DNA from: Vreelandella stevensii S18214
GTDB taxonomy: Bacteria > Pseudomonadota > Gammaproteobacteria > Pseudomonadales > Halomonadaceae
Direction: 5' to 3'
Assembly: GCF_000275725.1 (NCBI RefSeq)
Contig: NZ_AJTS01000037.1
Location: forward strand, 1 to 52,716
Length of the DNA stretch: 52,716 nucleotides
Made by a program: the position numbers and the translations under genes. A model generated the notes under the pieces. That model had not been told where the DNA came from. It searched no databases and saw only the letters and a program-made list of their open reading frames with translations. Within the stretch, counting starts at the first letter, position 1. Each line of letters starts with the position of its first letter. Below, piece after piece: positions 8,627 through 17,951 of this stretch.

Positions 8627-8716
8627 AGTCCTGTGAAGATAAGTCCTGTGAAGATAAGTCCTGTGAAGATAAGCCCTGTGAAGAGTCGTCCTGTGTACAT
8701 CAGCCCTGTGAATACG
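8627..8716. repeat. Six tandem 15-bp repeats spanning the CIA30 stop codon
   Basis: Units start at 8627, 8642, 8657, 8672, 8687 and 8702. The first three are identical (AGTCCTGTGAAGATA), the next three diverge progressively towards the CIA30 gene. The most diverged unit lies within the last codons and stop of that gene, so the array looks like stepwise expansion of the gene's own 3' end. The period is a multiple of three; read on the minus strand in another frame it encodes FTGLI repeats. There is no spacer structure, so it is not CRISPR. Confidence 0.9.
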
Positions 8717-9212
8717 TCGCGATAAAGGCAATTTCCAGCTGAAACGGCCCGGCGGTGCGGTCGGCAATCAGAAAGCCCAACTGGTGAACGCTGCCGGGCT
8801 CGAGCGGCGGCGCGTTGGACAGCAGCGTCCCCCGGCGCACGGCGTCGAACTGCGCCCAGCTGAAATGCAGCGTTTCCCACTGCTGGGCGCTGGGCGTGAA
8901 CGCCACGCGGTAGGCACTCGCATCGTCCAGCGCATGGCTTTTGAGGCGCAGTTGATAGCGACGGCCATCGCCGCGCACCCGCAGCGTGATGCCCTTGGCC
9001 TGGGCCAGGCTTGGCTCAAACGTGCCGGGCTCACGGCGCACCGAGGCAAAGCCGCCGCCATTTTCCAGCGAGACCTCTCCATAAAAGCAGCCATGCCCCT
9101 CTTCCACACGAAAGCCACTGTGGGACACGCCGCCCATCACACCATCGTCCACGGCGTACCAGCGCGCCTGTTCGGCATCGCCCAGGGCTGGGTCGGTAAA
9201 ATCGAGCATCAT
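8700..9212 (-). CDS. CIA30 (complex I intermediate-associated protein 30) family protein
   Basis: A 170-residue protein with a galactose-binding-like beta fold of the CIA30/NDUFAF1 family. Supporting pattern: YAVDDGVMGGVSHSGF, then GEVSLENGGGFASVR, LRVRGDGRRYQLRL and FSWAQFDAVRRG, which are typical of the bacterial members. Its role in bacteria is not established. No signal peptide is evident. Start placed at ATG 9212, behind AGAGGGAAACCGTG; an immediately following ATG (9209) and a longer start at 9239 are possible. The natural C-terminus runs into a tandem 15-bp repeat array. It lies between the ethanolamine permease and aceK on the same strand but with gaps that suggest its own unit. Confidence 0.85.
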   Translation of the reverse strand: MMLDFTDPALGDAEQARWYAVDDGVMGGVSHSGFRVEEGHGCFYGEVSLENGGGFASVRREPGTFEPSLAQAKGITLRVRGDGRRYQLRLKSHALDDASAYRVAFTPSAQQWETLHFSWAQFDAVRRGTLLSNAPPLEPGSVHQLGFLIADRTAGPFQLEIAFIATYSQG

Positions 9213-9241
9213 CACGGTTTCCCTCTGTCGCTTGGCCAATG

Positions 9242-9274
9242 AGCCCGCCTTGGCACCAGGGCCAGAGGCGGGCT
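9242..9274 (-). other. Stem-loop between permease and CIA30 gene
   Basis: Perfect 8-bp arms AGCCCGCC (9242-9249) and GGCGGGCT (9267-9274) with a 17-nt loop, just after the permease stop. No T-run follows on the minus strand, so at best a weak or Rho-assisted end of the eut transcript, or an mRNA-stabilising hairpin. Confidence 0.35.
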
Positions 9275-9308
9275 GCCGAGCTTCAGACTAGGTGATTCGC
9301 CGCGCTGA

Positions 9309-10742
9309 TTAAAGCCTGGCCGCAGCGACGCCCGACGCGGGAGGTTCGATCTCTTCTGGCGACGCAGTGACCAGCGCGAACTCCTCCTCGGCCGTTTTCG
9401 CCACCAGGTGGTTTTTGCTGTACAGGAAGTAGTAAGCCGCGCCCGCCACAAACAGCAGGAGGGTGTAGTTGAACGCGCGGGGGTCGAAGGCGTATACACC
9501 CGTCATGGCCACCAGTGACAGTACCAGGGCCACCGAGGAGGTGACGATACCACCCGGCGTTCTGTAGGGGCGCGGCAGCTCGGGCTGTTTGAGGCGCAGC
9601 CAGATATGGCTGAACGCCATCAGCGCATAGGAGATGGTCGCCCCCACGACGGCCATGCCCAGCATCAGGTCACCCTCCCCGCTCAGCGAGGCCAGGAAGC
9701 CAAACACCCCCGGCACGATGAGCGCCAGGTAAGGCACTTTACGTTCGCTGGTCAGAGACAGCCGTTTGGGCAGATAGCCCGCCCGGGAGAGCGCAAACAC
9801 CAAGCGGCTGTAGCCGTAAATGATCGAGAAGAACGAGGCAATCAAGCCCGCCAGACCCAGCACATTAACGAGGGTCGCCAGCGTCGGGTTGCCTGCAGCA
9901 TTCAAGGCATCCACCAGCGGCACGCCGCTTTGGCCGATCATCTCGGCGCTGGTGGCTCCCGCCAGCAGCACGACCACCAGCAGTGCGGTGAACAGCAAAA
10001 ACAGCATGGCACCGATGATGCCCTTGGGCATGTCGCGGGCGGGGTCCTTGGCTTCTTCCGCCGCCAACGGCACGCCTTCTACTGCCAGGAACAACCACAT
10101 GCCGAAGGGCAGTGCCGCCCAGATACCGTACCAGCCAAAGGGCATGAAGGTACTCGCCCCCGCCGCCTCGGTGGGGGCAATATCGAACAGGTTGGCCGCA
10201 TCGAAGTCACCGATCAGCGCCACGGCGGTGGCCAGAATCGCGAAGACCGCCAAGCCGCTGATCACCATCATCACCTTCAGCGCTTCGCCCACCCCGGCGA
10301 GGTGAATGCCGATGAACACCGCATAAAACAGCAGATACACCAGCGGGCCGTTGACACCCAACAAGGCCTCGACCGCCGCACCGATGAAGATCACGATGGC
10401 TGCAGGCGCCAGCGCGTATTCGATCAATACCGCCAGCCCCGTCAAGTAGCCTCCCGCCGGCCCCATGGCTTGGCGGGCAAAGCTGTAGCCCCCGCCTGCC
10501 GCCGGGATCGCTGCGGACATTTCGGCCAGGGAGAGCACCAGGGCCAGGTACATCACGGCCATCAGACAGGCGGCGATGGCAAAGCCCCCCCAGCCCGCTT
10601 CGGCAATACCAAAGTTCCAGCCCGCAAAATCCCCCGAAATAACGTAGGAAACCCCAAGCCCTGCCAGCAGCATCCAGCCTGCCGTACCCTTACGCAGCTG
10701 GCGCTTCGCCAGATACGTCTGATCAACCGTTGGTTGTGTCAT
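9309..10742 (-). CDS. eat: Ethanolamine permease, APC superfamily
   Basis: Integral membrane transporter of 477 residues with about 12 predicted helices, of the amino acid-polyamine-organocation superfamily. The first helix region GTAGWMLLAGLGVSYVISGDFAGWNFG, the AIPAAGGGYSFARQAMGP loop and EGVPLAAEEAKDPARDMPKG are what I expect of the ethanolamine permease subfamily. It lies downstream of eutB and eutC on the same strand, which fixes the likely substrate. Start at ATG 10742 after AAGGGCGAGACC; a start ten codons earlier lacks support. It replaces the EutH-type carrier of enteric eut operons. Confidence 0.9.
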   Translation of the reverse strand: MTQPTVDQTYLAKRQLRKGTAGWMLLAGLGVSYVISGDFAGWNFGIAEAGWGGFAIAACLMAVMYLALVLSLAEMSAAIPAAGGGYSFARQAMGPAGGYLTGLAVLIEYALAPAAIVIFIGAAVEALLGVNGPLVYLLFYAVFIGIHLAGVGEALKVMMVISGLAVFAILATAVALIGDFDAANLFDIAPTEAAGASTFMPFGWYGIWAALPFGMWLFLAVEGVPLAAEEAKDPARDMPKGIIGAMLFLLFTALLVVVLLAGATSAEMIGQSGVPLVDALNAAGNPTLATLVNVLGLAGLIASFFSIIYGYSRLVFALSRAGYLPKRLSLTSERKVPYLALIVPGVFGFLASLSGEGDLMLGMAVVGATISYALMAFSHIWLRLKQPELPRPYRTPGGIVTSSVALVLSLVAMTGVYAFDPRAFNYTLLLFVAGAAYYFLYSKNHLVAKTAEEEFALVTASPEEIEPPASGVAAARL

Positions 10743-10847
10743 GGTCTCGCCCTTTTTCAGTGTGGAACGCAATGGGTGTCAGCGGCGTGCTGCGTTGTTT
10801 GCGTTGTGATTGGCGATGTTCTTGTTGTGTGGAAATGGCCGTTCAGA

Positions 10848-10873
10848 GCGCGAGCGGAGAAGTCATCTCGCGC
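10848..10873 (-). other. Stem-loop in the eutC-permease gap
   Basis: Perfect 7-bp arms GCGCGAG (10848-10854) and CTCGCGC (10867-10873), 12-nt loop, in the 152-bp space between eutC and the permease gene. No T-run on the minus strand. It could adjust expression of the permease relative to eutBC; nothing else was recognised in this gap. Confidence 0.3.
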
Positions 10874-10894
10874 ATTGAGCCGTCGCCTGTTTTT

Positions 10895-11734
10895 TCAATC
10901 GGCCACGAGGAAATTCCGGGTCGAGTGGCTGCCCTCCAGCACGCTGTCTTCGCTGCGGTCCTTGAGCTTCACGCCAGAGAGCTTGCGCTCCCGCGCTTCG
11001 CGCAACAGCAGCAACAGACGCCTTGCCGCCTCTGCATAGGCCAGCCCAGCGGGGCGCACGTTGGAGATGCAGTTGCGTCGGTCATCCTTCAAGCCCACTT
11101 CGGGGGCCCAGGTCATGTAGAGTCCCAGGCTATCCGGTGAGCTGAGGCCGGGGCGCTCACCAATCATCACCAGCACGGCGTCGGCATTGAGCAGCGCGCC
11201 CACTTCATCGCCAATGGCCACGCGCCCCTGCTCGACGAGGGTCAGCGGCGCCAGCTGCCAGTCGTGGTGGTCGCGCTGCAGTGCATCGTAAAGGGCGGCC
11301 AGAAACGGCGCGCTGTTCTGCTGCACCGCCAAGGCCGAGAGGCCATCCACGATGACCACCGCCAGGTCATAGCGCTGGCCGCTCGCCGCCGCTTGCTGCA
11401 GTGCCTGCCGGGATGGTTCGTCGAGCCGTCGGCCGTAGTCGGGGCGCTGCAGGTACATTGCCCGGTGTTCGGCGCGGCTGTGTACCACCAGCGGCGCGCT
11501 GCCCAACGCCAGTTGCCGGGTGAGCTCATCGGCCAGTGCCTCGCACGCGAGCGGGCAGTGCACTGCGTCCTGGGCCTGGGCATGGGCCAGTTGAAATGCA
11601 AGCAGTTGATGGGTGGGCAGGCTCACCCCGGCACGCCCCAGCCCGATGCGCGCATCGGTAAAAGCGCGCAGGCGCTCCCAGGGGTTCTCGATCACGATGG
11701 GCGCCCTGGTGTCCTGCGAGGGTGGCTTCGGCAT
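10895..11734 (-). CDS. eutC: Ethanolamine ammonia-lyase small subunit
   Basis: Light subunit (279 residues) of the adenosylcobalamin-dependent lyase that splits ethanolamine into acetaldehyde and ammonia. Visible family stretches: ENPWERLRAFTDARIGLGRAG near the N-terminus, LVVHSRAEHRAMYLQRPDYGRRL, VVIVDGLSALAVQ, and MIGERPGLSSPDSLGLYMTW plus RNCISNVRPAGLAYAEAA, which contribute to the cobalamin and subunit interfaces. Start at ATG 11734 after AAAGGGAGCGACTAAG, one base beyond the eutB stop, so the two subunits are translated together. A longer in-frame start would overlap eutB and is not needed. Confidence 0.96.
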   Translation of the reverse strand: MPKPPSQDTRAPIVIENPWERLRAFTDARIGLGRAGVSLPTHQLLAFQLAHAQAQDAVHCPLACEALADELTRQLALGSAPLVVHSRAEHRAMYLQRPDYGRRLDEPSRQALQQAAASGQRYDLAVVIVDGLSALAVQQNSAPFLAALYDALQRDHHDWQLAPLTLVEQGRVAIGDEVGALLNADAVLVMIGERPGLSSPDSLGLYMTWAPEVGLKDDRRNCISNVRPAGLAYAEAARRLLLLLREARERKLSGVKLKDRSEDSVLEGSHSTRNFLVAD

Positions 11735-11735
11735 C

Positions 11736-13139
11736 TTAGTCGCTCCCTTTCGGCAAGTGACGCAGGCTGTTGGCAAAGGCGGCGGGAAGCTGGTCGTTCA
11801 GGCGATGGGTGCTCACATCCTGGAAGATCTGCATCCTGGCCAGCCACTGTTCGAACTCCGGCGCGGCTTTCAGCCCCAGCACCCGGCGGGCATAGAGCGC
11901 GTCGTGAAACGAGGTGGTTTGATAGTTGAGCATGATGTCGTCGGAGCCGGGGATACCCATCACGAAATTGCAGCCCGCCACGCCCAGCAGCGTCAACAGG
12001 TTATCCATATCGTTCTGGTCGGCGTTGGCATGGTTGGTGTAGCACACGTCGCACCCCATCGGCACGCCCAATAGCTTGCCGCAGAAGTGATCCTCGAGCC
12101 CCGCACGGGTGATCTCCTTGCCGTCGTACAGATACTCAGGGCCGATGAACCCGACCACCGTATTGACCAGCAGCGGGTTGAACTTGCGCGCCACGGCGTA
12201 GGCGCGGGCTTCGCAGGTTTGCTGGTCCAGCCCGTGATGGGCGTCGGCCGAGAGCGAGCTGCCCTGGCCGGTTTCGAAATACATCACGTTGCGACCTACG
12301 CTGCCTCTGTTCAGCGTTTGTGCGGCGGCTTCGGCTTCGGCCAGGGTGCTCAAATCGAACCCGAAGCTGCGGTTGGTGGCTTCGGTGCCGCCGATGGATT
12401 GAAACACCAGGTCCACCGGCGCGCCCTGCTCGATGGCTTCCAGGGTATTGGTGACGTGAGTGAGCACGCAGGATTGGGTGGGAATCTCGTATTTCTGAAT
12501 CACCTCATCCATCAGGCGCATCAGCTTGATGCTTTGGGCGACGTTATCGGTGGCGGGGTTGATGCCGATCACCGCGTCGCCACTGCCATACAGCAGGCCA
12601 TCGAGAATGCTGGCCGCGATACCGGTCACGTCATCGGTGGGGTGATTGGGCTGCAGGCGAGTGGAAAGCCGCCCCGGCAGGCCGATGGTGTTACGAAACG
12701 CCGTGGTCACCTGACACTTCTTCGCCACCAGCATCAGGTCCTGGTTGCGCATCAGCTTGCTCACTGCTGCGGCCATTTCCGGCGTGATGCCGGGGCGGGC
12801 AGCGGCCAGGGCCTCGCTGGTGGCGTGATCAGAGAGCAGCCAGTTGCGAAAGTCGCCCACGGTGAGGTGCTGCAGCGGTGCAAAGGCCTGGGCATCGTGG
12901 TCATCGATGATCAGGCGAGTGATTTCATCCTGCTCGTAGGGAATCAGCGCTTCGTTCAAGAAGGTCGTGAGCGGCAGCTCCGCCAGTACCATCTGGGCCA
13001 CCACCCGCTCTTCGGCAGTGTCTGCCATGACGCCGGCCAGCCGGTCTCCAGAGCGCGGTGGCGTAGCTTTGGCCATCAGTTCGGCCAGCCCCTTGAATCG
13101 ATAATGGCGGCTGCCCACCGTCGAGTGATAGTGCGCCAT
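11736..13139 (-). CDS. eutB: Ethanolamine ammonia-lyase large subunit
   Basis: Heavy, active-site subunit (467 residues, TIM barrel) of ethanolamine ammonia-lyase. Recognised by LAELMAKATPPRSGDRLAG at the N-terminus, GLPGRLSTRLQPNHPTDD, GDAVIGINPATDN, FQSIGGTEATNRSFGFDL, YFETGQGSSLSADAHHG and CDVCYTNHANADQND. Start ATG 13139 is preceded by AGGAGAGGCCT; an upstream in-frame ATG has no such site. Operon order eutB-eutC-permease. No EutA reactivase, EutE or shell genes are in the window, so acetaldehyde must be handled by enzymes encoded elsewhere and without a microcompartment encoded here. Confidence 0.97.
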   Translation of the reverse strand: MAHYHSTVGSRHYRFKGLAELMAKATPPRSGDRLAGVMADTAEERVVAQMVLAELPLTTFLNEALIPYEQDEITRLIIDDHDAQAFAPLQHLTVGDFRNWLLSDHATSEALAAARPGITPEMAAAVSKLMRNQDLMLVAKKCQVTTAFRNTIGLPGRLSTRLQPNHPTDDVTGIAASILDGLLYGSGDAVIGINPATDNVAQSIKLMRLMDEVIQKYEIPTQSCVLTHVTNTLEAIEQGAPVDLVFQSIGGTEATNRSFGFDLSTLAEAEAAAQTLNRGSVGRNVMYFETGQGSSLSADAHHGLDQQTCEARAYAVARKFNPLLVNTVVGFIGPEYLYDGKEITRAGLEDHFCGKLLGVPMGCDVCYTNHANADQNDMDNLLTLLGVAGCNFVMGIPGSDDIMLNYQTTSFHDALYARRVLGLKAAPEFEQWLARMQIFQDVSTHRLNDQLPAAFANSLRHLPKGSD

Positions 13140-13351
13140 AGGCCTCTCCTGCCCTGCCTCGTATTGGGCGGTGCTGTTTCGTGCTGGTAAACGGAACAAA
13201 ACTTGCTTGTTGTCACAATAGCGCTATCACTTAACGGGGAGTATCGAGTTTTGGCAAACCACCTGACAGGCTCGAAAAACAAACAAAAACAAAGCCTTGC
13301 ACGAAATTCCATCGCAGAACAGCCACATGGCGACACCTTCAGGAGCAGGTC
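13140..13351. promoter_or_regulatory. Divergent eutB / AraC-regulator control region
   Basis: The 212-bp space between the eutB start and the divergent AraC-type gene must hold both promoters. A perfect 10-bp palindrome ATAGCGCTAT (13218-13227) is the only clear symmetric site, and the stretch around 13250-13320 is A-rich. Assignment of the palindrome as an operator is a guess. Confidence 0.45.
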
Positions 13352-14311
13352 ATGGAGATGACGTTGTCGAATAACGCACCACAAAAGTGCACACGAGAAG
13401 CCTGCGATGCCGACGAGCACGCCCAGAACCTGACCCGCTGGCAGCAGCAGTACGACCAGCTCAGCCCAGGCCGCTTTTACGGGCGGCTGGATGAAATCGC
13501 GCTGCCCGCCGTCCAGCTCTTCAAGGAGCATACCGAACAGGCGCTGCGCCAGGATTGCCAGGTGTGGGAGGATTCGCTGTGGCTGGGAATTCCCGTTCGC
13601 CCCCACGGCTCACGCATCAACGGGCAACCCTTGGCAGGCAACCAGATCATGTGCCGCCCGGGGGGCCAGGCTTTCGAGCTGGTGACCCCTGGCCACTTCG
13701 ATATCTACGGGCTGGTCGTGCGACTGCCTGCACTCTACGCCGCCGCTCAGCAGCAGGGTATTGCTTTGGATGAACGCTGGCGGCGGGAACCAAGACGCAT
13801 GGTTCACCCATCGACACGGCACGCCTTGATGTTCGTTCTGGAGCGGCTACTGGGAGAACAAGGTGCCCCCGTTGTCGAGCGGCTGCACCAGGACATCGTC
13901 ATGATGGGCCTGCTGGAGCTATTGGGCACCTGGCAACCCAATGAAGAACTGCCCCCCAGCTACGCCCATCGGAAAGCGGTGGTAGACAGCGTTAAACGCT
14001 ACGTGGAAGCGCATCTCGAAGGCCCCGTGACCATGGAAGCGCTATGCGATCTGACCCATGTCAGCCGACGCACGCTGCAATACAGCTTTACCTCCATTCT
14101 GGGGATCAGCCCACTGCAATTCTTGCGCTTATCGCGGTTGAACCATGTGCGCCGTGCCCTGCGCGCCGCCGAGCCGCCCCAGACGGTCACCGAGGTTGCC
14201 ACGTACTGGGGGTTTTGCCATCTAGGGCAGTTTGCCCACGACTATCGGCGTCAATTTGGCGAGTGCCCATCGGATACGCTGCGTACTCCCTTGGCAGATC
14301 GAATCACTTGA
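13352..14311 (+). CDS. eutR: AraC-family transcriptional regulator, EutR-like
   Basis: DNA-binding regulator of 319 residues with a C-terminal AraC/XylS double helix-turn-helix: VKRYVEAHLEGPVTMEALCDLTHVSRRTLQYSF, then ISPLQFLRLSRLNHVRRAL and VATYWGFCHLGQFAHDYRRQFGECPSDTLR. The N-terminal two thirds is a sensing domain. It is divergent from eutBC, as expected for an activator of ethanolamine use that responds to ethanolamine and cobalamin. Start ATG 13352 after AGGAGCAGGTC. The last 8 bases overlap the 3' end of the convergent GGDEF/EAL gene. The EutR name rests mainly on context. Confidence 0.85.
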   Translation: MEMTLSNNAPQKCTREACDADEHAQNLTRWQQQYDQLSPGRFYGRLDEIALPAVQLFKEHTEQALRQDCQVWEDSLWLGIPVRPHGSRINGQPLAGNQIMCRPGGQAFELVTPGHFDIYGLVVRLPALYAAAQQQGIALDERWRREPRRMVHPSTRHALMFVLERLLGEQGAPVVERLHQDIVMMGLLELLGTWQPNEELPPSYAHRKAVVDSVKRYVEAHLEGPVTMEALCDLTHVSRRTLQYSFTSILGISPLQFLRLSRLNHVRRALRAAEPPQTVTEVATYWGFCHLGQFAHDYRRQFGECPSDTLRTPLADRIT

Positions 14312-17111
14312 GCCAGCGTTGGGCAAACTGCTGCGGGTCGAGCGGTGCGTCGTAAAAATAGCCCTGCGCCTGATAACAGCCCATTTCCAGCAGCGCTTCT
14401 GCCTGGGCCTGACACTCGATGCCCTCGGCGATGGTTTGCAGCCCCAATGTGTCGGCCATGGCGATGATCGTGGCCACGATGGTGCGGTCGCTATCACTGA
14501 CCAGCATGTCACGGATGAACGAAATATCGATCTTGATCCGGTCGGCGGCAAAACGCTTCAGGTAGGCCAACGACGAATAGCCCGTGCCGAAATCGTCGAT
14601 GGATAAACCCAGGCCATGACCCTTCAAGATCTCGGTGGTTGCAATGGCGTCCTCAGGGTGAGTCATGATGCCACTTTCCGTGATCTCGACGCTCAGCTGG
14701 TCGGGGGCGATACTATGCTGTCGGCAACTATTCAGTAAGGTGGCCACCAGTTCGCTATCTTCAAACTGGTCTGCGGCAATATTGATGGAGAGCTGGCCGC
14801 TCAATTGGCACCCTTGACGCTGCCAGGCAGCCAACTGCTGGCACGCCTGCTCAATGACACAATTGCCCAGCGCCACGATCATCCCTCGATCTTCCGCAAT
14901 AGGCACGAACTGACTGGGCGGGACTTCGCCAAGCTCATCGTCCCGCCAGCGGCACAGCACCTCGGCACCGATCAGTTCGCCGGTACGCATGTCGACCTGA
15001 GGTTGAAAGTGCAGATAAAGGGAGTGGTTGGACAGCGCCACTGCCAGGCGCTTGGCAATGCGTAGTTGATCGGCCACGGCGCGGCCCATCCAGTGTTCGA
15101 ACGTACGCGCGGAGAGCTTGTGACGTTTCGCTTGGTACATGGCGATATCCGCATGCTTTAATAACGCCTGCGCTGTTTGCCCGTGTACCGGATAGAGCGA
15201 AATGCCCACGCTGACCGATAATTCGCAAGAGTGCTGCTCTATAACAATAGGATTCTCTAAACTGTTGCATAGCCGCTCGGCGGTTATCAAGGCACGGCCT
15301 TTATCGTTGGCGTTGTCACACACCACGACAAATTCATCTCCTCCCAGCCTTGCCAGGTACTCCCCGGCGGGCAATGCATGACGAAAGCGCTGGGCGACTT
15401 TTTTCAACACCAGATCGCCAATGTCATGTCCCGCGGTATCATTGATCTCCTTGAAGTGATTGAGATCCAGGAGCAGCAATGCAAAGCGCGAGCTCGTCTT
15501 GCGAATCACTCGCTCTTCGAGGTGTTGAATGAAATCTGCCCGATTGGGGAGTTGGGTATCGGCATCGCAGAATGCCAGCTGTCGAATGCGCGCTTCATCT
15601 TTTTGACGTCCCAACTCCGAGGCAGCCCGCGCCGCGAAGATTTGCAGCACGGTGCAGACGATATGGGCATCTTCCAAGGGTGCCTTGAACATGACCCCGA
15701 TGATGCCCACGGGCCGTCCTTCGACATCGTCCAGCCGACGCCCCACATAAGCATTGACCCATTCCAATGCGCCGTTGGCTTCCTTGGGCAAGCGGATACC
15801 TGCTCCTTCAAGAACGACGCACTCCTGCTCGATGAGCACATCCTGACACGGCACCCCGGCCAGATGGTAGCTGAAAGGTGCCTGTGGCTGACCGTTCACG
15901 AACAGCGACAAGACGTTGGCGAGATTGGGGTCACGCTCATCTAGCGTGGCAATGAAGCCTACTTCGGCCGCCAACGCATTGGCCATGTGATCCGTCAATT
16001 GTGTCAGGAAGGCTTGTCCATGCTGAGCAGACACGGCCGTCGCCACCTGGGCTACAGCGTGTTGAATACGCGCTTCGGATTGCCGATGCAGAAGGTTATC
16101 GATCCCGAAGGCTACGTCATCTGCCAGCTCGCTCAGCAAACGCAGCTCGCGCGTGGTTATCGATGCTTCTTCCGTCCGGGAGAGGCAAAGCACGCCCATC
16201 GATTGCCCTCGATAGATCAACGGCAACGCCATGAAGACATTGACACCCAGCTCGTGCAACATGGGTGTCCGTGCAGTGTCGTCAGTCACCGTAGAAGAGG
16301 ACCAGGTGACGGCTTGCTGGGTTTCCAGCGCCGTAAGCGCCAGAGCGTGACAGACGCCTTCGACCATCAGCTGCCTGGGGCTCAGCCACGCCAGATCGCC
16401 ACTCTCCACATCGGCACTGGCCTGCACAGGTCCCAGTTCACGCTTGATAGCGGCAAACGGGCGTCCATGCACCCAGGCAGCGCTATAACCGCCTACCTCG
16501 ACCATGGCTCGGCAGGCTGCCTTAAGCAACGCCTGCTCGTCCGTTGCGTGAAAGCGCGCTTCGTTGACCCGGTTCAGCAGGCGTAGAATGCGCTGTTTAT
16601 TGGCGATCTGCTCATCGGCTCGCTCCCCCATCCGGCGGCGGGCCAGCTCGAACCCGGACAGGGAAGCCACGATACGCAGCACCTCTGTCGCTTAGGCAGG
16701 CAGCTCAAGCGGAGCAGAATGCATCATGACGATAATCCCCTGGCACTGGCCAGAGGCATCCGACATGGGCACGCCAAGATAACCTTCGGCCTCATAACCT
16801 GCCAGCTTTGGGTCATGAGGAAAGTGGTCCGCTACCCGCGATGGCATGTGAAAGCAGCTATTTGATGACACCTTCGCACAGGGGGTGTGCTTCAAGTCGT
16901 AACTCGGCGCATCGACAAAGCCGCTGATGGACCATGTCGCCAACGGCAAGGCGCGTTTCTTACCAGGGTCGATACGCACAATCATGACATGATCGATATC
17001 GAGTAGTTCGGCCACGGATTCTGCGACATGACCAAAAAACTCACCCTGGCTGATACGCATCAAGCTGGCGGCAAGTTGCTGAAAAATTTCTGGAGCCGTC
17101 GTGGAAGCCAT
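14304..17111 (-). pseudogene. GAF-GAF-GGDEF-EAL cyclic-di-GMP protein interrupted by an in-frame TAA
   Basis: One frame from ATG 17111 to the stop at 14304 would encode about 935 residues: an N-terminal GAF domain, a second and probably a third GAF-like sensor region, a GGDEF domain with an intact GGDEF motif (codons near 15330-15344) and an EAL domain whose signature reads EVL (near 14957) but keeps ITESG, DDFGTGYSS and AEGIE. A single TAA at 16692-16694 splits it after PLELPA. The residues just beyond (ATEVLRIVASLSGFELARRR) are the natural last helix of the same GAF domain, so the gene was once continuous; CAA to TAA would explain it. A 792-residue downstream fragment could still be made from GTG 16682, though without its first sensor. 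The enzyme would make and break cyclic di-GMP in response to a ligand. Whether it is truly dead or read through cannot be told from sequence. Confidence 0.85.
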
Positions 17112-17588
17112 GATATTTAGCGCCTTCGGGTTCTATAGGTCAGCCACGATGGCAAGCCAGATGCTTTTTTAATAAGCCCTATTGACCGCTGTGTGATCAT
17201 CCCTGAGCCATACAGTGATGGTATGAGTAGTCAACCCTTTAGCGGGCTCACTGACTTGATTCGAGTTTAGGTACTGCTCACCTGTACTCGCTCTCTTGCT
17301 GTTTTAACGCACTCAACAAGACTCTTTTTTCGTCATCTTAAAAACGATTCATGACTGGGTTGCAAAACCTAATGAAACTCACTTCACTTTCTCCCCACCA
17401 GCATCAACATTTAATCAAATGACTAATTTAAAAAAAGTTAATCCGTTTAACGCTGCGCGTGCGCGCTGGCGTGAAAAAAAAGCTTGGGACCTCATCACCA
17501 CTCAACCCATCAGGATGATATTCAACCTAAACAGTCCTTCATGTCAATAGGCCGTTCCCCAACCATTCAGGGCTATATGGAGGAAAGT
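17112..17588. other. 477-bp gene-free, AT-richer stretch
   Basis: No convincing gene. The base composition is clearly more A+T-rich than the flanks. It contains a weak palindrome CATAC...GTATG (17209-17225) and a 23-codon ATG frame at 17350 with no ribosome binding site. It presumably carries the promoters of the GAF/GGDEF gene (minus) and of the XRE regulator (plus); I could not assign -35/-10 boxes with confidence. Confidence 0.6.
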
Positions 17589-17951
17589 GTGAACAAAATT
17601 GAACAGAAACGGCTAGCTGGAAATATCGGACGAGCCATTGCCAAGCAGCGAATACGCTGCCAACTCACTCAAGAAGAGGTTGCCGAGCGGTTGGGGGTAG
17701 GCAACGAAGCGGTATCACGTATTGAGAGAGGGCGGGTCATACCCAATATTGTGCGCTTACTTGAATTAGCCGAGATTTTCAATTGTGAGGCCGCGGAATT
17801 ACTCGGAGAAGCCAGTGTACATATCGATGACCAGACGCAAAGAATCAAACTCTTATTAGCGCCATTAAAGCAACAAGATCGACAACTGATACTGGACATT
17901 ACCGAAAGTCTTGCCCACCGCTTACAGCAACAGGCCTCTTTGGGTGAGTAA
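17589..17951 (+). CDS. XRE-family helix-turn-helix regulator
   Basis: Small DNA-binding protein, 120 residues from GTG 17589. The Cro/CI-type HTH is clear: LAGNIGRAIAKQRIRCQLTQEEVAERLGVGNEAVSRIERG followed by VIPNIVRLLELAEIFNCEAAELL; the C-terminal 45 residues are probably helical. The GTG was preferred because GGAGGAA sits 5-6 bases upstream; ATG 17577 and ATG 17541 are in-frame alternatives. The gene and its upstream region are more AT-rich than the surroundings, which could mean horizontal origin. No toxin, prophage or partner gene is adjacent; target unknown. Confidence 0.82.
   Translation: MNKIEQKRLAGNIGRAIAKQRIRCQLTQEEVAERLGVGNEAVSRIERGRVIPNIVRLLELAEIFNCEAAELLGEASVHIDDQTQRIKLLLAPLKQQDRQLILDITESLAHRLQQQASLGE

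Noticed and set aside
8627-8716. CRISPR array
   Set aside because: Units are contiguous 15-mers without spacers and no cas genes are near.
9606-11039. 477-codon plus-strand frame over the permease gene
   Set aside because: Low-complexity, Gln/Arg/His-rich shadow of the ethanolamine permease; no domain.
17350-17421. Small 23-codon gene before the XRE regulator
   Set aside because: No ribosome binding site and no recognisable features.
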